From Lineus longissimus (lineage: Eukaryota > Nemertea > Pilidiophora > Heteronemertea > Lineidae), in NCBI RefSeq assembly GCF_910592395.1, contig NC_088325.1, positions 3,503,501-3,567,500 on the forward strand: DNA of 64,000 nucleotides, given 5' to 3'. Position 1 is the stretch's first letter. Every line of letters starts with the position of its first letter. This document shows, in pieces, positions 43,226 through 54,244 of the stretch. The translations under genes were made by a program, and so were the position numbers. The notes beneath the pieces were generated by a model. That model searched no databases. It was not told the DNA's origin and saw only the letters and a program-made list of their open reading frames with translations.

Positions 43226-45455
43226 CCTGGTTAGAGGAAGTATTTTTCCTCTTTCCAGTCCGGCGACCCTCCGCTTCCCGTCGGAAGGATCCAGCAGGAG
43301 CAGGCTGACTAGGCGGGGTAGGCCTAGGCAGGACCTGCCTGGCGTACGGGATTGAACCCGATGCCTGCTGGGGCCTCTCTATCTTTCTAGCGTTAGGTAG
43401 AGAGGTCTTGGCCCTCTGTGTCGCAGTGGGGGCATATAATTTGTCCCAATCTTTCTGTGCTTGAGCCGCCTCTTGTACAGAATCTGCGAACAGGAAAGAA
43501 CCGTCCATAGGAGCGGTTCTTAAGGCCCCTTCCAGCTGGAGGGATCTGATGACATTGAGAGAGCCCAGTGCGGCGTCTCTACGGAGTAGGACGCTATTTG
43601 CTGCGGTCTTGGCGGACAGCGCAATAGCGTGCCTAATCGAATGTGACAAGGATGTCACAAGCGATTTTGTGTCATCAGATAGTGACTCATTATCTTTTAG
43701 GGATCTGGCTAGGGCCAGGTTAGTGTGCTCTGCGTAGGAGAGCACCGCTAACGTGTTTTTGGCCAGACCCTCTTGTGCTCTAAGGTCTCGGTAAGCCGAG
43801 GAGGAGGTCACCCTAGGCACGAGTTGGTCCAGCTGTACATCGTCCTTTAATATGGAAGTCGATGCTGCAGCTGGACAGCCGGCCGAGCTGACTCGATAAT
43901 AGTCAGCGCGGTACTGCCTAACGGGAGGAAGTTGTGCCGTGAACAACTTCCCCGGTTTACACCAAGCTTCCGGTCCGACTGCCGGAAGGACAGGGATGGA
44001 AGTACGTTGGTGGGCGCCTTGTGAGTCTCTGATTGTACGCTCCAAAAGTTCAGAGACTGCTAACACCGACGGGGAGGGAGGAAGGAATTCAAGTGCCCGA
44101 GTGGAGCCTTGAGCAACCTGTGGATTGGGATCCACTTCCTGTCCCCAGAGTGAAAAGGTCGGTGTTGACAAGGCTGGCAGTTCCGGCGGGGTAGGGCACA
44201 GATCCTGCGGGAGGTACGCTCTGATCAAGGATCTGAGTGTCCTCATATCCGACAGGATACTGGCCTCCTCTGGTGACAGCTCCTCCTGATTGGGGGAGCG
44301 GTAGCCTGGCTGAGAACTCTCGTTCTCAGAAAATTCCTCTAAAATAGAGGAGTCGGATGGTGGGTATCCGATGGGACCAGGCGCACCAGAGGAACCGGAA
44401 CCCTGCTCCAGATGGCTGAGTCTATCAGAAAGACCTGCTACCATCTGGATGAGCTGGGACAGTTGCTGTCCTGACTCGGGTTCCGGACCCGACGTGCGGC
44501 TTCTCTCAACGACGGGCGGTTGAGGCGAGGGTGAGCGCATAAGCGAACCCTGGAAGCCGTATGTGCGGGCGAATGGGTCTTCCGGAAGCGGAAGTTGCCC
44601 ATATTCTGAACCAGAGTTCAGATGTCCTCTCTGCGTAGCTCGTTCCATGGGAACGACGCCTCTGCTACGAGGAGGGGGTGGCACTTCCGGTTGGTTCCAC
44701 CCAAGAGGTTGGCCAACGTAGGAAGGTGCCTGCATTTCCGGTAGGACGAAGTCCGAAACCGGAAATGCCCGTAACTCCTTCGCCGGTATGGAGCTACCGG
44801 AAGCCCTTTTAGAAGGAGGTACGGAGGGCGGAAACGCTGTTACCGAAGACGCATGGCGTTTCGGAGGTGGCGTTATAAGGTCCGGCCCTACTCTACTGTG
44901 TCCGTGAGGACTGGGGTTATTTCGCAGTAAAGACTGAGAAAAACCCCCAGTAGAGTCTTCGGTTACTGAAAAACGGGAACCCGCGTCAGTAACCGGAACT
45001 GCAATCGGCGGACCGGAAGCAGGGTGCTCCCGCGGGTACAAAGGGCTTGTACTCGGGGGAGCGGACGACAGGGGAACCGGAAGGTTCCCTGAGGTCCGGG
45101 GTATATTAAACCCTTGGAGACTTATTGGATGTAAGTCTCCCTTGGGACCACATACATTAATAATGTCAGATCCCGCATCCTTCGCAGCCGCGGCCGGAAC
45201 CGGAACTCGGCTGACGGAAGGGGTGGTGGCGGGAGGTTTGCTAGACCTCCGGGTTATATGCCCGGAAACGGAACCGGAAGAGGGTTTTGGCGTCTTCGCG
45301 GCCCGTTTCCCGCCACCAGACGCATTCCTTTGTGGTGAGACAAAGGATGCCGTCGGAGGGGTACGCCATATAAAAAATGGTACCAATGACAATAAAAACA
45401 CTGGGAACCCCAAGTAGGCCAGAAAGGACGCAATAATTAATGGAAAGGAAAACAT
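43167..45455 (-). CDS. DIRS copy 2 Gag-like protein
   Basis: 762 aa, differing from copy 1 at only a few residues (e.g. VAQGSTR against VSQGSTR, PAPAG against PTPAG). Same layout: hydrophobic N-terminus, Pro/Ser-rich middle, basic C-terminus. Conservation of the whole frame in both copies supports it as a real protein. Confidence 0.78.
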   Translation of the reverse strand: MFSFPLIIASFLAYLGFPVFLLSLVPFFIWRTPPTASFVSPQRNASGGGKRAAKTPKPSSGSVSGHITRRSSKPPATTPSVSRVPVPAAAAKDAGSDIINVCGPKGDLHPISLQGFNIPRTSGNLPVPLSSAPPSTSPLYPREHPASGPPIAVPVTDAGSRFSVTEDSTGGFSQSLLRNNPSPHGHSRVGPDLITPPPKRHASSVTAFPPSVPPSKRASGSSIPAKELRAFPVSDFVLPEMQAPSYVGQPLGWNQPEVPPPPRSRGVVPMERATQRGHLNSGSEYGQLPLPEDPFARTYGFQGSLMRSPSPQPPVVERSRTSGPEPESGQQLSQLIQMVAGLSDRLSHLEQGSGSSGAPGPIGYPPSDSSILEEFSENESSQPGYRSPNQEELSPEEASILSDMRTLRSLIRAYLPQDLCPTPPELPALSTPTFSLWGQEVDPNPQVAQGSTRALEFLPPSPSVLAVSELLERTIRDSQGAHQRTSIPVLPAVGPEAWCKPGKLFTAQLPPVRQYRADYYRVSSAGCPAAASTSILKDDVQLDQLVPRVTSSSAYRDLRAQEGLAKNTLAVLSYAEHTNLALARSLKDNESLSDDTKSLVTSLSHSIRHAIALSAKTAANSVLLRRDAALGSLNVIRSLQLEGALRTAPMDGSFLFADSVQEAAQAQKDWDKLYAPTATQRAKTSLPNARKIERPQQASGSIPYARQVLPRPTPPSQPAPAGSFRREAEGRRTGKRKNTSSNQGGSGPTKHSFRPRGAGRKR

Positions 45456-45750
45456 GCCTACTTGAATTAAACACTATTGCAATGGATCTGAGTCTTGTTT
45501 ATTACAATAGAGCGGAGAATAGCCTACTTAACTCTACCCTACCAAGATCAAAATAATGGAGCCGGGTCGACTAAGCTAGCTAAGAAAATGTCTATAATTA
45601 AATAGACTGGACAATACTAATGCCAAGATTAGTTTGGCGGTCTACTCCGTAGGTGAATGAACCCAAAAATCGTCTAGACTTGGCTGGTTGAATTTGGTTT
45701 TAAATCGAATTCACGGCAGCTTTGAAAAAACGATGTGCTTCGTAGAAGCA

Positions 45751-45927
45751 CAAGAGTAAAGACTGAATATGGCGGCATGAGATCGGCGCGATCTCGCGGG
45801 ATCGGTCAGGGCGCCGCCTGGCGGCCGAGCTGTTAACTCAGTTCTCCCTTTAGAAAATTAAAGGGATACTCTTGTGTTTGAGCCCAAATGGAGTAACATG
45901 CAAAAGTGTTCCATAGGTAAGTTTGAA
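45751..45927 (-). repeat. DIRS copy 2, right inverted terminal repeat
   Basis: 5' end of the element in sense orientation; pairs with 39421-39597. Confidence 0.88.
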
Positions 45928-45938
45928 TGACACAAAAT

Positions 45939-48248
45939 GGAACTGTAGCACGCATTTGCAAATTGATAGAGCCACCCACATAGCCAGCTAGCAGAGCCAG
46001 TAACATTTCTGACCTTTGAGTTCCATTACAATAATGACGGTCATGCAATGTCACATGCCAGAAAGACCGATGCCCTGCATGCAATAGCCAAATGGCCAGA
46101 ACAAAAATGGCTGTAAAATGTGTGAGATTCTATCCAACAATGGTTGGATCTTGCATTACAGACTTACAGACTTGCCAGGTGTCTTGAGATTTTGCATGAC
46201 CTAGGTAGAATCAGTGGCTGTCCCGACCCCTGAGGGCTTGCGTAATCACATAACCAGGTTCCTACCACATTGATTCATCCTACTTCTAACGAACGCTATC
46301 ATTCCCCTAAACTCTTTCAACGTAGTACATTTCCCAACACCTCTCATCATAATCTTTCTCCCTGCGTATCGAAGGGGTTCATCGTGCAAGTCTTTACATA
46401 GAGTATCTGTTCCCATCCCCAAAGGGTTAGCCTCATCACTCAACAATGCCCCAGGCTCCAGCTTCATTTGACATCACAGCCCTCCTCATCAATGCTAACA
46501 CTCCCTAACAATTTCAACGCAGCACATTTCCCCACACCTCCCTCAACATAATCTTTCTCGGTATGGAAAGACGGTGTTGCTTCTATATATGTTCCCAAGC
46601 AGCTGCCTGGGGACATTTCCCTTCCAGATCGATAAGCTCGTAACTGATTGGCGAAACCAGCTGCCTCAAACCTTAAATCGTCCTGGATGTGCTCAGCATA
46701 CACATTTAATGAAGGGAGTGAACAGATTGACTGATGTCTTCAGCCATTTCAAAGGTCTTGATTTTTAACCACTTAAAACGTTCGACGACAGTATTCGTTT
46801 GACTAAGGCTTTTTGCAGCGTCTTTTGCCGCAATGTATCTCTAACAGGTTTTTTTTTAAATCACTCCTTAAATCTAACTCCCACTTGTATCAAAATAACT
46901 CTCGTCACCTCCAATAGTAACAAAATAACACATGATATCTCAACTCGGTACTAAAATAACACACGTTACCTCCAACTGGTACCAAAAAAACACATGTTAC
47001 CTTCAACTGGTACAAATAAAACATGTTACCACCAACTGGTACCAAAATAACAAACGTTACCTTAAACTGGCACCTAATAACACACGTTACCTCCAACTGG
47101 TACAAAAATAAATATGTTGACTCCAACTGGTACCAAATAACCACACATTACCTCAAAATGGTACCAAAATAACATACATTACCTCCAAGTGGTAACAGAA
47201 TAACACACGTTACCTCCAACTGGTAACAAAAGAACACACGTCACCTCCAACTGGTAACAAAATGACACACGTTACCTCCAATTGGTAACAAAATGATACA
47301 CATTACCTCTGGTACTTGGCACAACAACAATCATCATTCAGCACAAAATGCATTTCATGGCAACACCACAACTCAACCACAATCACACATTACCACAAAA
47401 ATAAAGCAGAGAAAAAACTTAAGAAGATATCGGAGAAAAGATTGAAAGATTATTGCAATTACCTGACAGTTTGAAGAAATGAAAGATGCAAAAATGTTGG
47501 TAGATGTTACATAAAATTTTCATTTTAAAGGTACACATATTTCTCATTTGATACCAGGCCCCTGTGCCAGAGCCCCCCCCCCCCCCACCACCAGTTCAAT
47601 ATCAGCACCCCATCAATAACCCACACATGTCACCATGTAAACTAAATCAATGATTGACAACAGCACCCATTACCCCCCCCCTCCCGCCCCCTTCACATGT
47701 CATCATCTTAACCAAAGCAATGATTGGCACATAATTTTAAAGGCACATAATTCCCACCTGATACCAGGCCCCCCTGCCAGAGCCCCCCTCCCTGCCAGAT
47801 CAATACCAGCACCCCATCACCCCCTCCCCCACATGTCACCATGTTAACCCAAGCAATGGTTGACAAGGAGCTAATCATTTGGTTTTAACCACGATTCAAT
47901 GATGGCAGCACTGTAACTTATTTTCATCAAAAAGACAAAAATAATACAACACCCGTACTAGTATGGTTCACTGGGTCACTGTATTTTGGGGTGTATTTTT
48001 ATGACCCACTGTGCCAAATGACTCATAGCAGCAATAGTATACAATCTTTCCGTTTTCAATGTTTACACATCAATCCTTATAAGTAGCGGCAAGTTTAGAT
48101 TAGACATTTAGAGATAAATCATATCAAAAGAGAACAGACAAAATCAATGGAGAGACCTAAATTGAGAAATAGATATAAAATTAAGTATGTCAGAAAGAAA
48201 CGGAATGAACCCAGGGACGAGAAAACAGATGTCGACATCGAAACCAAC
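45939..48248. other. Intron/upstream DNA with a satellite
   Basis: Has an imperfect duplication around 46270-46560 ('cacctc...cataatctttctc'), the minisatellite at 46900-47305, and poly-C-rich stretches near 47575 and 47675. No exon recognised. Confidence 0.6.
46900..47305. repeat. Minisatellite of about 30 bp, about 13 copies
   Basis: Unit approximates 'ctggtaccaaaataacacac' followed by 'gttacctccaa'; copies vary by a few bases. Confidence 0.88.
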
Positions 48249-48401
48249 CTTCATCGCCTTTACTTCTTTCCTTGCCTTAAATCCCTTAAAACCTGCCTGG
48301 ATTTTATTGGCGGCTTTTTCGACCTCGGGGTCGGTGAGGTCAATGTCAACCTCCTCCTCGTCCCCGCCTGCAGCCGCGGGGTTCTCTTCTGATTTTCCCA
48401 C
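48249..48401 (-). CDS. Exon: IQ module
   Basis: 51 codons, phase 0 (acceptor CCACATCTAG|GTG, donor AAG|GTTGGTT). It encodes VGKSEENPAAAGGDEEEVDI, DLTDPEVEKAANKIQAGFKG and FKARKEVKAMK. The end and donor are the same as in exon 21592. No initiator Met is needed; the first codon is Val after the acceptor. Confidence 0.87.
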
Positions 48402-49798
48402 CTAGATGTGGCATTAAAAGGGTTAAAGAGAAAGGGATTAATCGAAGTTGCCTATTACAATGTAGTGTACCATACTCCTGGCCTGCATCCGGAATAGTCC
48501 GGGTTGCCTGGAACCCAACTAGGCCTCGAAAATTTGACCCAAAATAGCTAGCATTGCCAAATCTGCATTGAATTCAGTGCGATGCTGCCGTCTAGTTTTT
48601 TCAAGTGTACCAAACCAAACATTTTTAGGGACTGTGACTGAATTACAAAACTTTGGGAAAATTTAGACATACGGATTACTGCGGTAGTACGCGGCGTACA
48701 GACCCGGTATAAACCGGGTGCAGTTGAAAGAGGGATTTCAAAGTACGCGCACAAATAGAAACACATCCATCCAGCATATGCCTGAAAAGCATGCAGGAAA
48801 TTGTTCACCAAGTACAAATGTCAATGAGATAATCATGTGCTCTAAGCCACATCCCAAAGCAATCTAGATTGACATCATTATCACCGTCAACATGACTAAT
48901 TAGTCATCTTGGGTTGCAGACTAATTAGCCATCTTGGGTTGTGTTGGAGGAGGGTATGACCTTGTTAACGCTTGGTCAACAAATCTTAATAAAGAATCGT
49001 ATAAATGGGGTGATTATCTATAAATAGACATTATTTACGAGTGAGCTGACGTACTTTTATCTATTCCAAAACCACATGTTTATTAAGGCCCCATATATTT
49101 GTAGGTCAAACATTAACAATGTTCTTTGTTTGGACACGTTCTCACTACATAAACATATAAAGAAATGATTCAACAATTACAAAATACCTGAAATACTGTA
49201 AAATATTCTTGAACAAGAAATCACAAATTTTGTGCTGAAAGAAGACCAAATGATATGTAAGAAAAGACCAGAATCATCATGAGCCGGCTTCCTCCGAGAT
49301 GGTTAAATTTTCTACTTGCCGCTAAAAGTTACACATGCAAACAGAAATGAAGAAAATATCAAACATAATTATGAAATAAAAACATTTGATCTTTCAGTTT
49401 GATATCAAAGTATCATTTAAGTTGTGCCAGTATCAATAGACTGCAATGTACAGTACATATGTCATAGTTGTGCAGCTGAAATGGTCGAACACAGGACTTG
49501 CCGGGCAACTGTTGCATTACGAAAAATGGCGTTTTCAGGACCAATAAGTAATTAAGTGTTGCATGACATGCGTTGTCATGTGCCGTTAAGTTAATTGGTC
49601 CCAATAACAGAATTTTTCGGCACTGCGAATGCCGACATCGGGCCCAAAACGAAAGCTGCAAGTCCCGGGTCATTTTTTGCGGTGAAGTGTATAAGCATTA
49701 ACTGAAGAGTGCAGCATGACTCATCAAATAGTAATTTCACACTCCGTGCAGGCAAAGCAAAAGTGTGATGCATTAACACATTTGTAAATCACTGAACT

Positions 49799-49963
49799 AC
49801 AGGGTGGGCCAATAAAAATGACCCAATTTTCGTGACAAACCATAATGAGTGAGTACTTTATAATTGTGCCTGGGCTATAATTGTTACACCTCAAAACTAC
49901 TGAACTAGAGCCAAACCTTATTTACGATTGATTTTACCATTGATACCGAACCACCCTGTAGTT
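49799..49963. mobile_element. Mariner-like MITE
   Basis: Ends CTACAGGGTGGGCCAATAAA and CCACCCTGTAG form an inverted repeat (CTACAGGGTGG). CAGGGTGG-type ends occur in mariner elements. No ORF. Confidence 0.65.
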
Positions 49964-50035
49964 TTAGGTGCTTTTAACTAATTGTTTTCAATATCTGCCA
50001 GCATGGCATGAAAATCAAACACGACACTTGTGCAC

Positions 50036-50213
50036 ACGGTAGAACCTCTCTATTAGGGACACCCTCAGGACTGACAAGTGCTGTTCTTAATAGAGAGGTG
50101 TCCTGATAAGAGAGGTCAGATTGAATGGAAACAACCAATTTGGAACAAAAGTGGTGTCCTTATTAGAGAAGTTGTCCTTAATAAAGAGGTATCCGCTGAA
50201 GGGGGTTCCACTG
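50036..50213 (+). mobile_element. pogo/Tigger-like MITE
   Basis: Same family as 9529-9704: starts ACGGTAGAACCTCTCTATTA and ends GGGGGTTCCACTG. It ends about 20 bp from the exon at 50235. Confidence 0.72.
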
Positions 50214-50234
50214 CACATGTAATTTGAAACCTAC

Positions 50235-50382
50235 CCGCTTTGCTGCGACCTCCTGCCTGGCCTTGTAACCACGATAACCTGCTTGAATCTTGGTGGTAGC
50301 CTCCCAGACCTCTTGATCTTGGTCGTCAATGTCGACTTTCTCATCCTCTTTCGCATCTTGTACGGCAGTCTCTGAATCTTTC
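50235..50382 (-). CDS. Most upstream exon found: IQ module
   Basis: 148 bp: one base completing a codon, then 49 codons (acceptor CTTCTACTTGTAG|G with a good pyrimidine tract, donor CGG|GTAGGT). It encodes KDSETAVQDAKEDEKVDIDD, QDQEVWEATTKIQAGYRGYK and ARQEVAAKR. The phase-2 start, unlike all other exons, suggests it follows a different kind of upstream exon, probably the first coding one, which I could not find. Confidence 0.82.
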
Positions 50383-51469
50383 CTACAAGTAGAAGAGGAG
50401 GAGCAAGGGTTAGAAATGTAGGAGGAAACCGGAGTTTTGTGAGCTGTGCTCAGCAATGGGGGAAAACGCTTTGAAATGTGTCACACACACACACAGGAAA
50501 AATCTGGTTATGTCTATTGGACATCCAATAGACATCTATGAATCAGGAATTTACAGCCAAGAAATGCGGAGGCAATGAATGAAATCTTCGCGTGACCAAT
50601 TCAGCCAGTTATGATGACTGATACTTGAGACAAAAAGATCTCTCTCCTCTGCGACTAAAACCGGTAAATGCTGCGTTTGATATTGCGAGTGAAAATGGTA
50701 ATTGCTGGATTTGATATTAATTGCAGGTTGGAGTGATTATCGATTCTTGTCCCTGGTACTTGCCACTGCAACCAAGCATTGTTGTTGCATCTGATTTGAG
50801 TTGAAATGCAGGAAGCAGCAAATTATACCATTTGCGTCTTATTTCAAGAAATCATCTTTCAACGGAAGTAATCACAAAGAGTTGCTGGAAAATAAATTTC
50901 TTTAGCCCGGGGGCAAGTCATCTGAAATCAGGAAACCAGGATCCTCAAAATTGATCATGAAGACTGCTAACCACCAATTTTTTTATTGGTTTTGCGAACA
51001 ACAGTGATTCATGAAAATGAAAGTTACAAAAAATACTAAAACTGAAAAAAATTTCCTCCAAAATAAAAAGTGTGATTTTTGATCATTTTTTTAGAAAATT
51101 TCTTTAAAAATTTTTTAAAAACTTTTAAATTTTTTTATAAAGTTCATGATTTTTGCTTTGACGGGTTGCTAAACTTCAATCAGTCTTTCTAATCGAGACA
51201 TTTTTTGGCAAATTTTAATTTTGCAACGCTAGATCTCTCTCAATCTATGTAAATTGACCTACGCCTGGAAATCCCGGCCAGGCCATCGCAGATCCAGATA
51301 AAAATCTGCCGCACCTTTCTCCAAACATTTCGATGGTCTAGTTAGAGGCGTGCTCTTGGTTGGTAACGGCATGAATAAATCAACTCTTTATCAATTCTTG
51401 GTAACCGAAACCACAATCTTTGGTGACCACTCTATCAATCTCCTATCACTATATCTTCATAAAGAGTGA

Positions 51470-52260
51470 CAATTGCCATGATTGACATATGAATATTAGC
51501 CTCCCTGATACGGCAGTTCGTGTGTCATACGTCATCATTTCCATATCAAAGTCACATGAAGCAGTGACAGGGAGCATATTGATCGTATCTGCCTTTGATG
51601 GAGGGCATGCGGGGCTGTGACATTAGTCTATGGCATCACGGTACCTCTGGGATCTGGTTTATCAGTCATGAAATCTGCCAAGGATTTTTTGCCAGATTTA
51701 ATGGTTTGTTATCTCCGACACCAATGAATTCTCGAGTAACCATAGTAAAAACTGGAATGCTTGGGCTGAGGGAATATACGATGAGAGTTTGGTAGAACTC
51801 GGTACCTCGGTGATTACTAGTGACAATCGCCATTTAGCCACAAACGACATATGAATACTAGCCTCCCTGATACAGCAGGTTGTGAATCATGCTTCATCAG
51901 TTCCATATCAAAAACATTTCACGGAAGGATGGGCTGGTGATTGTTTGGATCTGCGTGTGATGGAAGGCATATGGGGCCGTGACATTAGTCTATGGCATCA
52001 CGATACCTCTGGGATCACCCAAAACCCGTTTATCTGTCATGAAATCTGCCATGGGTTTTTTGCCAGATTTTATGGTTTGTTACCTCTGACACCATGCATT
52101 CTCGAGTTACCATAGTAAAAACTGGAACGCTTGGGTTAAAGGAATATACCATGAGAGTTTGGTGTAACTAGGTACCTCTGTCAGTTGCCACGACAGGTAA
52201 CTAGTGACAATCACCATGATGTCACAGATGACATACAAATATCAATCTCGCTGATATTAC
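51470..52260. repeat. About 365-bp tandem duplication, two copies plus a third start
   Basis: 'gacatatgaatactagcctc' and 'attagtctatggcatcacg' recur with the same order and spacing; a third partial start lies at about 52210. Confidence 0.82.
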
Positions 52261-52284
52261 TGATTGTTCATCATCAGTCAATTA

Positions 52285-52462
52285 CAGTGGAACCTCTGTT
52301 AGCGGACAGCTCTCTATTAAGGACAACCTCTCTATTAAGGACACTAGTTTTGGTTCCAAATTGGTTGTTTCCATTCAATTTGACCTCTCTAATCAGGACA
52401 CCTCTCTATTAAGGACAGCACTTGTCAGTCCCGAGGGTGTCCTTAATAGAGAGATTCTACTG
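52285..52462 (-). mobile_element. pogo/Tigger-like MITE, reverse orientation
   Basis: Starts CAGTGGAACCTCTGTTAGCG and ends AGAGATTCTACTG, TA on both flanks; interior is the reverse complement of the copy at 63205. Confidence 0.75.
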
Positions 52463-52825
52463 TACATATTAGAGTCATTTAGATGAATGACACCATTTCT
52501 TTTCCCTAAAAAATGGCTTGACCTGATTTAAAAACATTGATCAAATCATTTATATCATGGATGTCCATAGCCTGCGGCAATTCAATCTCATAGTTCAAGT
52601 CAGAGGTGGAGTCAAAAAGTTGCTAAAGCTTCCTAATTTTCATTTGCCCCACATACACATAAATATAAAACAAGTACTTGGGAAACAAATTGTTCTACAG
52701 TACCTTTTGTCAAGCGTTTTGGATAAAATGCCTGGTTCATCATCACTCAGAAGTAAGTGTTTTAAAAAACTCCAGCATTCCATGATGTGTGACTTGCATT
52801 ATCAAGTGATATTATCAGCCTTGCT

Positions 52826-53100
52826 ATATGGTCTATTTGAGTAACAGTGACATAGATAGGGCATAATTGGTCATTATCGAATGACAACACATCCTGATGG
52901 TATAAAACGATGCTGGCGAAAAGTAAGTATAAGAGTATGATAAAGTGATGCAATTATCACATTGTGGTATAAGGTAAAGTGATACAATAAATCGACCTCA
53001 TCAGCCTTGCTATACGCTCTTGAGTAACAGTGACCACATTGGGGCATAATTGGTCATTATCAAATGACAACACATCCCGACCACCATGTGAGAAACATGA
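52826..53100. repeat. Two-copy duplication, period about 176 bp
   Basis: 'cagccttgctata', 'gggcataattggtcattatc' and 'aatgacaacacatcc' occur in both copies. Confidence 0.75.
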
Positions 53101-53499
53101 GTAGCTTGTGTGGCCTCTACCTCTGGCCAAAGTCAGAGTGACTAGGCCAATAAACCCAATTGGCACCTAACTGTAGTGGCATGCTTAAACACTCATCCCG
53201 CCTTGGAGGAGGAATGCTCCCTGGAGAAAATCACCTCCAAGTGCTGAACGAACACTGAAGATGAAAAAGATGATGGAATAATCACCCTCAGTTCCCCTAA
53301 AAAATATCGGACAAGGCCATGACCTTCCAGAGCTGTAAACCTAATTGTTATGATTTGCAAGGCTCTGAATATCTAAAAGTGATTTTCACGTCATTTTTCA
53401 TCACTGACTCACAACAGCATTGGCAATCATAGCAATACATTATGTCATAACCATCAACAGTTACATGTACTATGGTGTTATGTCAGTAATATAATGATA

Positions 53500-53830
53500 T
53501 CTCGATGGCCTAGTGGTTTAGGCGACCGCCTCGTGAACGGAGGTCGAAGGTTCGAGGCCCGCTGGTAACCTCTTTCTGATGCAGCCGGTTGGTGAGCCGT
53601 CAGCTAGTTAAATATAGGGTACAAACTGCCTTCTCACCAGGCGCCTGGCATTAGAGAAAGGAGTTTGGAAGTAAAGAGTGTCTCATAAGCCAAAGCTGGC
53701 TGGCCCTTTCAATAGGGATGACACAATAATAAATAAACTTTACTTATAATAAACAAACTTTACTTGTAATAAACAAACTTTACTTATAATAAACAAAATT
53801 TACTTATATCAAACAAACTTTACTTATAAC
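53500..53830 (+). mobile_element. tRNA-derived SINE with tandem tail
   Basis: A-box-like TGGCCTAGTGGTTTAGGCG (53506 on) and B-box GGTTCGAGGCC (53550 on) give a polymerase III promoter. The body continues to about 53725, followed by four to five copies of 'aataaacaaactttacttat'. The tRNA-like head is joined to unrelated sequence, so it is a SINE, not a tRNA gene. Confidence 0.78.
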
Positions 53831-54244
53831 TGTGAAATACATACATTATTTAGATTAAAGTTGTCCTTTGTGTATAGATAAGGTAAAGTGGTACAAGGTT
53901 TTGTTGATTAGGGTACCGGTATCAACAACGCAGCCCATGGCCAGCCATTTGCAAAATATGACTGGGGTCGCAGTTGACACGCGGTGCCACAAGTGCAGTG
54001 CCACAGTCGAGTTGGCAGAGAAAGGGTTAAACTTCACATAGAACTACAAGCGTGAATCATTTCCGCTGCCTTCATCAACATGTTCAAGGTGTTTCAATCC
54101 TATAAGACGTTGACTGTCAGCCGAGATTTAATTTGTCAGAATATGCCAATAAAAGGCTCACTTGCAGATGGGACTTCACACATGTACATGTACATGTAAC
54201 AAGATATGATGGATGACATTTAGCTGTGTTTATGCTTGGAGGAT

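Larger units (their letters stand above)
39382..45938 (-). mobile_element. DIRS-type tyrosine-recombinase retrotransposon, copy 2 (apparently intact)
   Basis: Nearly identical to copy 1 throughout 6.56 kb, same orientation, unrelated flanks, no target duplication. Inverted repeats at 39421-39597 and 45751-45927, internal complementary region 39645-39742. All three frames are open: Gag-like, RT/RNase H (720 aa) and tyrosine recombinase. High identity implies recent movement of both copies from one source. One difference in the left repeat (39484, A for C) breaks the match to the right repeat. Confidence 0.93.
48402..50234 (-). other. Intron with two MITEs
   Basis: A mariner-like MITE (49799-49963) and a pogo-like MITE (50036-50213) lie near the 5' exon; the rest shows nothing distinctive. 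Confidence 0.65.
1546..50382 (-). other. Gene span: multi-IQ PEP-19/neurogranin-like calmodulin-binding protein
   Basis: Exons scattered over about 49 kb on the minus strand each encode an acidic segment plus an IQ helix and are flanked by AG acceptors and GT donors, nearly all phase 0. Joined, all exons found would encode up to about 1,467 codons with about 18 IQ-type motifs. Proteins of this class (PEP-19/PCP4, neurogranin, neuromodulin, igloo) bind calmodulin, often in its calcium-free form, and buffer its availability, mainly in neurons; that role is inferred by similarity. The first coding exon of the longest form was not found, since exon 50235-50382 begins in phase 2. An alternative start lies at 27158. 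Both DIRS elements lie within the span in the same orientation. That this is one gene rather than two tandem paralogues is an inference. Confidence 0.75.

Noticed and set aside
53500-53575. Functional tRNA gene
   Set aside because: A and B boxes are good, but no acceptor-stem pairing was found and a SINE body and tail follow.
53855-54037. Minus-strand frame containing MGCVVDTG, considered as first coding exon of the long form
   Set aside because: No donor in the phase 2 needed by exon 50235-50382, and no family similarity beyond Met-Gly-Cys.
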